Notes under the pieces: generated by a model
Seen by the model: the letters and a program-made list of their open reading frames with translations, nothing else
The model's database searches: none
Told to the model about the DNA's origin: nothing
Shown here: one piece after another, positions 63,257 through 64,000 of the stretch
Numbering within the stretch: the stretch's first letter is position 1
Layout: every line of letters begins with the position of its first letter
Made by a program: the position numbers and the translations under genes
Assembly: GCA_046074525.1 (NCBI GenBank)
Contig: JBJTOK010000036.1
Location: 79,871-143,870 of the forward strand
Length of the DNA stretch: 64,000 bases
Direction of reading: 5' to 3'
Origin: JAHEZL01 sp046074525
GTDB taxonomy: Bacteria > Bacteroidota > Bacteroidia > Flavobacteriales_C > GCA-002722245

Positions 63257-64000
63257 ATGCTTACCCGAGATAAAATTATAGGAATATTTTGTTTGATAGA
63301 CGATATAATGCAAAAAATTGAGCACAAAGAAGATGTTAGAAGCACAGTGAGTGATAGCGAAGTTGCTACCACGGCAATAGTTTCAGCGATGTACTTTGGC
63401 GGTAATCAGTTTCACGCTATTAATTTCATGAAGAGTATGGGCTTTATCCCCAAGATGATTGAAAAGAGTAGGTTTAATCGACGGCTACATAAATTGGGAG
63501 AATTGCTATATCATCTTTTCAGTCAGGTAGGCAAACATTTCAAAGAAGTTCGTTGCGAGATGCATTATATCATGGATTCCTTTCCTGTGGCAGTGTGTGA
63601 TAATATCCGTATACAAAGAAGCAAAATGATTTCGGGTAAAAAATGGAGGGGATATACGGCAAGTATGCGCCGATATTTTTATGGAGTAAAAGTTCAATTA
63701 CTCACTACTGGTTCAGGGGTTCCAGTTGAATTTCATTTCACTCCTGGTAAACAAGCAGACGTAAAAGCATTAGATAAATTACTTCTTGATTTACCCGCTG
63801 AATCTAGCGTGTATGCCGATAGTGCATACACAGATTATAACAGAGAAGATGAATTATTCGAAAATAAATTCATTCGATTGAAAGTGCAACGGAAATCAAA
63901 TTCTAAAAGAATCGATTCTCTCTCTCAAGTCCTCGAAAAACTCAAAATGAGAAAGCGAGTTGAAACAGCTATCAGCGATATTAAAAAGTTATTTCCAAGA
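63257..64000 (+). CDS. IS982-family transposase (3' truncated by window edge)
   Basis: The frame is open from ATG 63257 to the window end (248 codons). The protein starts MLTRDKIIGIFCLIDDIM and has VSDSEVATTAIVSAMYFGGN, the first catalytic Asp region in YIMDSFPVAVC, the second in SSVYADSAYTDYN, and KRVETAISDIKKLFPR near the end, where the catalytic Glu is E in VETAI. These match the DDE transposase of the IS982 family. The element continues beyond the window, so its right inverted repeat and completeness cannot be assessed. Confidence 0.85.
   Translation, partial: MLTRDKIIGIFCLIDDIMQKIEHKEDVRSTVSDSEVATTAIVSAMYFGGNQFHAINFMKSMGFIPKMIEKSRFNRRLHKLGELLYHLFSQVGKHFKEVRCEMHYIMDSFPVAVCDNIRIQRSKMISGKKWRGYTASMRRYFYGVKVQLLTTGSGVPVEFHFTPGKQADVKALDKLLLDLPAESSVYADSAYTDYNREDELFENKFIRLKVQRKSNSKRIDSLSQVLEKLKMRKRVETAISDIKKLFPR

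Noticed and set aside
1..64000. CRISPR arrays and restriction or phage-defence genes
   Set aside because: I found no evenly spaced direct repeats with unique spacers, and no gene with a clear defence family signature.

Overview
The window reads as chromosomal DNA of a rod-shaped, Gram-negative member of the Bacteroidota. Evidence for this includes type IX secretion (T9SS) C-terminal sorting domains, an adhesin with a gliding-motility-type C-terminal domain, a GldE-like CNNM/CBS protein, DUF4271 next to hemD, DUF5777, and several promoters of the Bacteroidota form (TTG, about 20 bp, TAnnTTTG) with AT-rich leaders and few Shine-Dalgarno sequences. Short palindromic dispersed repeats are common between genes. 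No tRNA, rRNA or CRISPR array was recognised.

Region 1 (1-9349) is the most interesting part: a probable lasso-peptide-like RiPP gene cluster. In order it holds a 5'-truncated sulfotransferase, a YkgJ-type cysteine-cluster protein, an asparagine-synthetase-like cyclase whose N-terminal catalytic Cys is lost, a SAM methyltransferase, a PqqD-type leader-binding protein (RRE), a PRMT-like methyltransferase with an apparent RRE-like N-terminus, a protein with a possible Cys-His-Asp transglutaminase-like core (candidate leader peptidase), an ABC exporter and a JmjC/cupin-4 oxygenase. A 37-codon gene on the opposite strand (9236-9349) overlaps the 3' end of the oxygenase gene. It looks like the precursor: a W/Y-xx-P-type leader ending in Thr at -2, then a 15-residue core with Ser1 and Glu9 placed for a nine-residue macrolactam ring. 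In the proposed model the RRE protein presents the leader, the transglutaminase-like protein cuts it, the cyclase closes the ring, the sulfotransferase, methyltransferases and oxygenase decorate it, and the ABC protein exports it.

Region 2 (9379-16398, minus strand) has agmatine deiminase, a large membrane anti-sigma-like protein with its ECF sigma factor, a VOC protein, two small exported proteins and asnS. Region 3 (16577-23120, plus) is a TetR regulator with a TolC, membrane-fusion and RND-permease efflux operon. Region 4 (23237-28211) has an exported-protein gene broken by a homopolymer frameshift in a nest of palindromic repeats, then dxs and two envelope proteins. Region 5 (28290-34383, minus) has a PAP2-like membrane protein, rpoN, an O-antigen ligase, an S41 protease, yidD and rnpA.

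Region 6 (34479-44853) is core metabolism and cell shape: yebC, purH, mreB-mreC-mreD-mrdA-rodA and a convergent recJ. A 480-bp non-coding element with imperfect terminal inverted repeats lies between rodA and recJ. Region 7 (44910-55639) is cell surface and secretion: two lipoproteins, a 1665-residue SBBP-repeat adhesin, two tandem GH26-like T9SS enzymes, a lipoprotein and a glutaryl-CoA-dehydrogenase-like enzyme. Region 8 (55737-62885) has a cytochrome-like lipoprotein, YceI, a DUF5777 barrel, DUF4271, hemD, a small membrane protein, a GldE-like protein and a PpiD/SurA-type chaperone. The window ends inside an IS982-family transposase (63257-64000).
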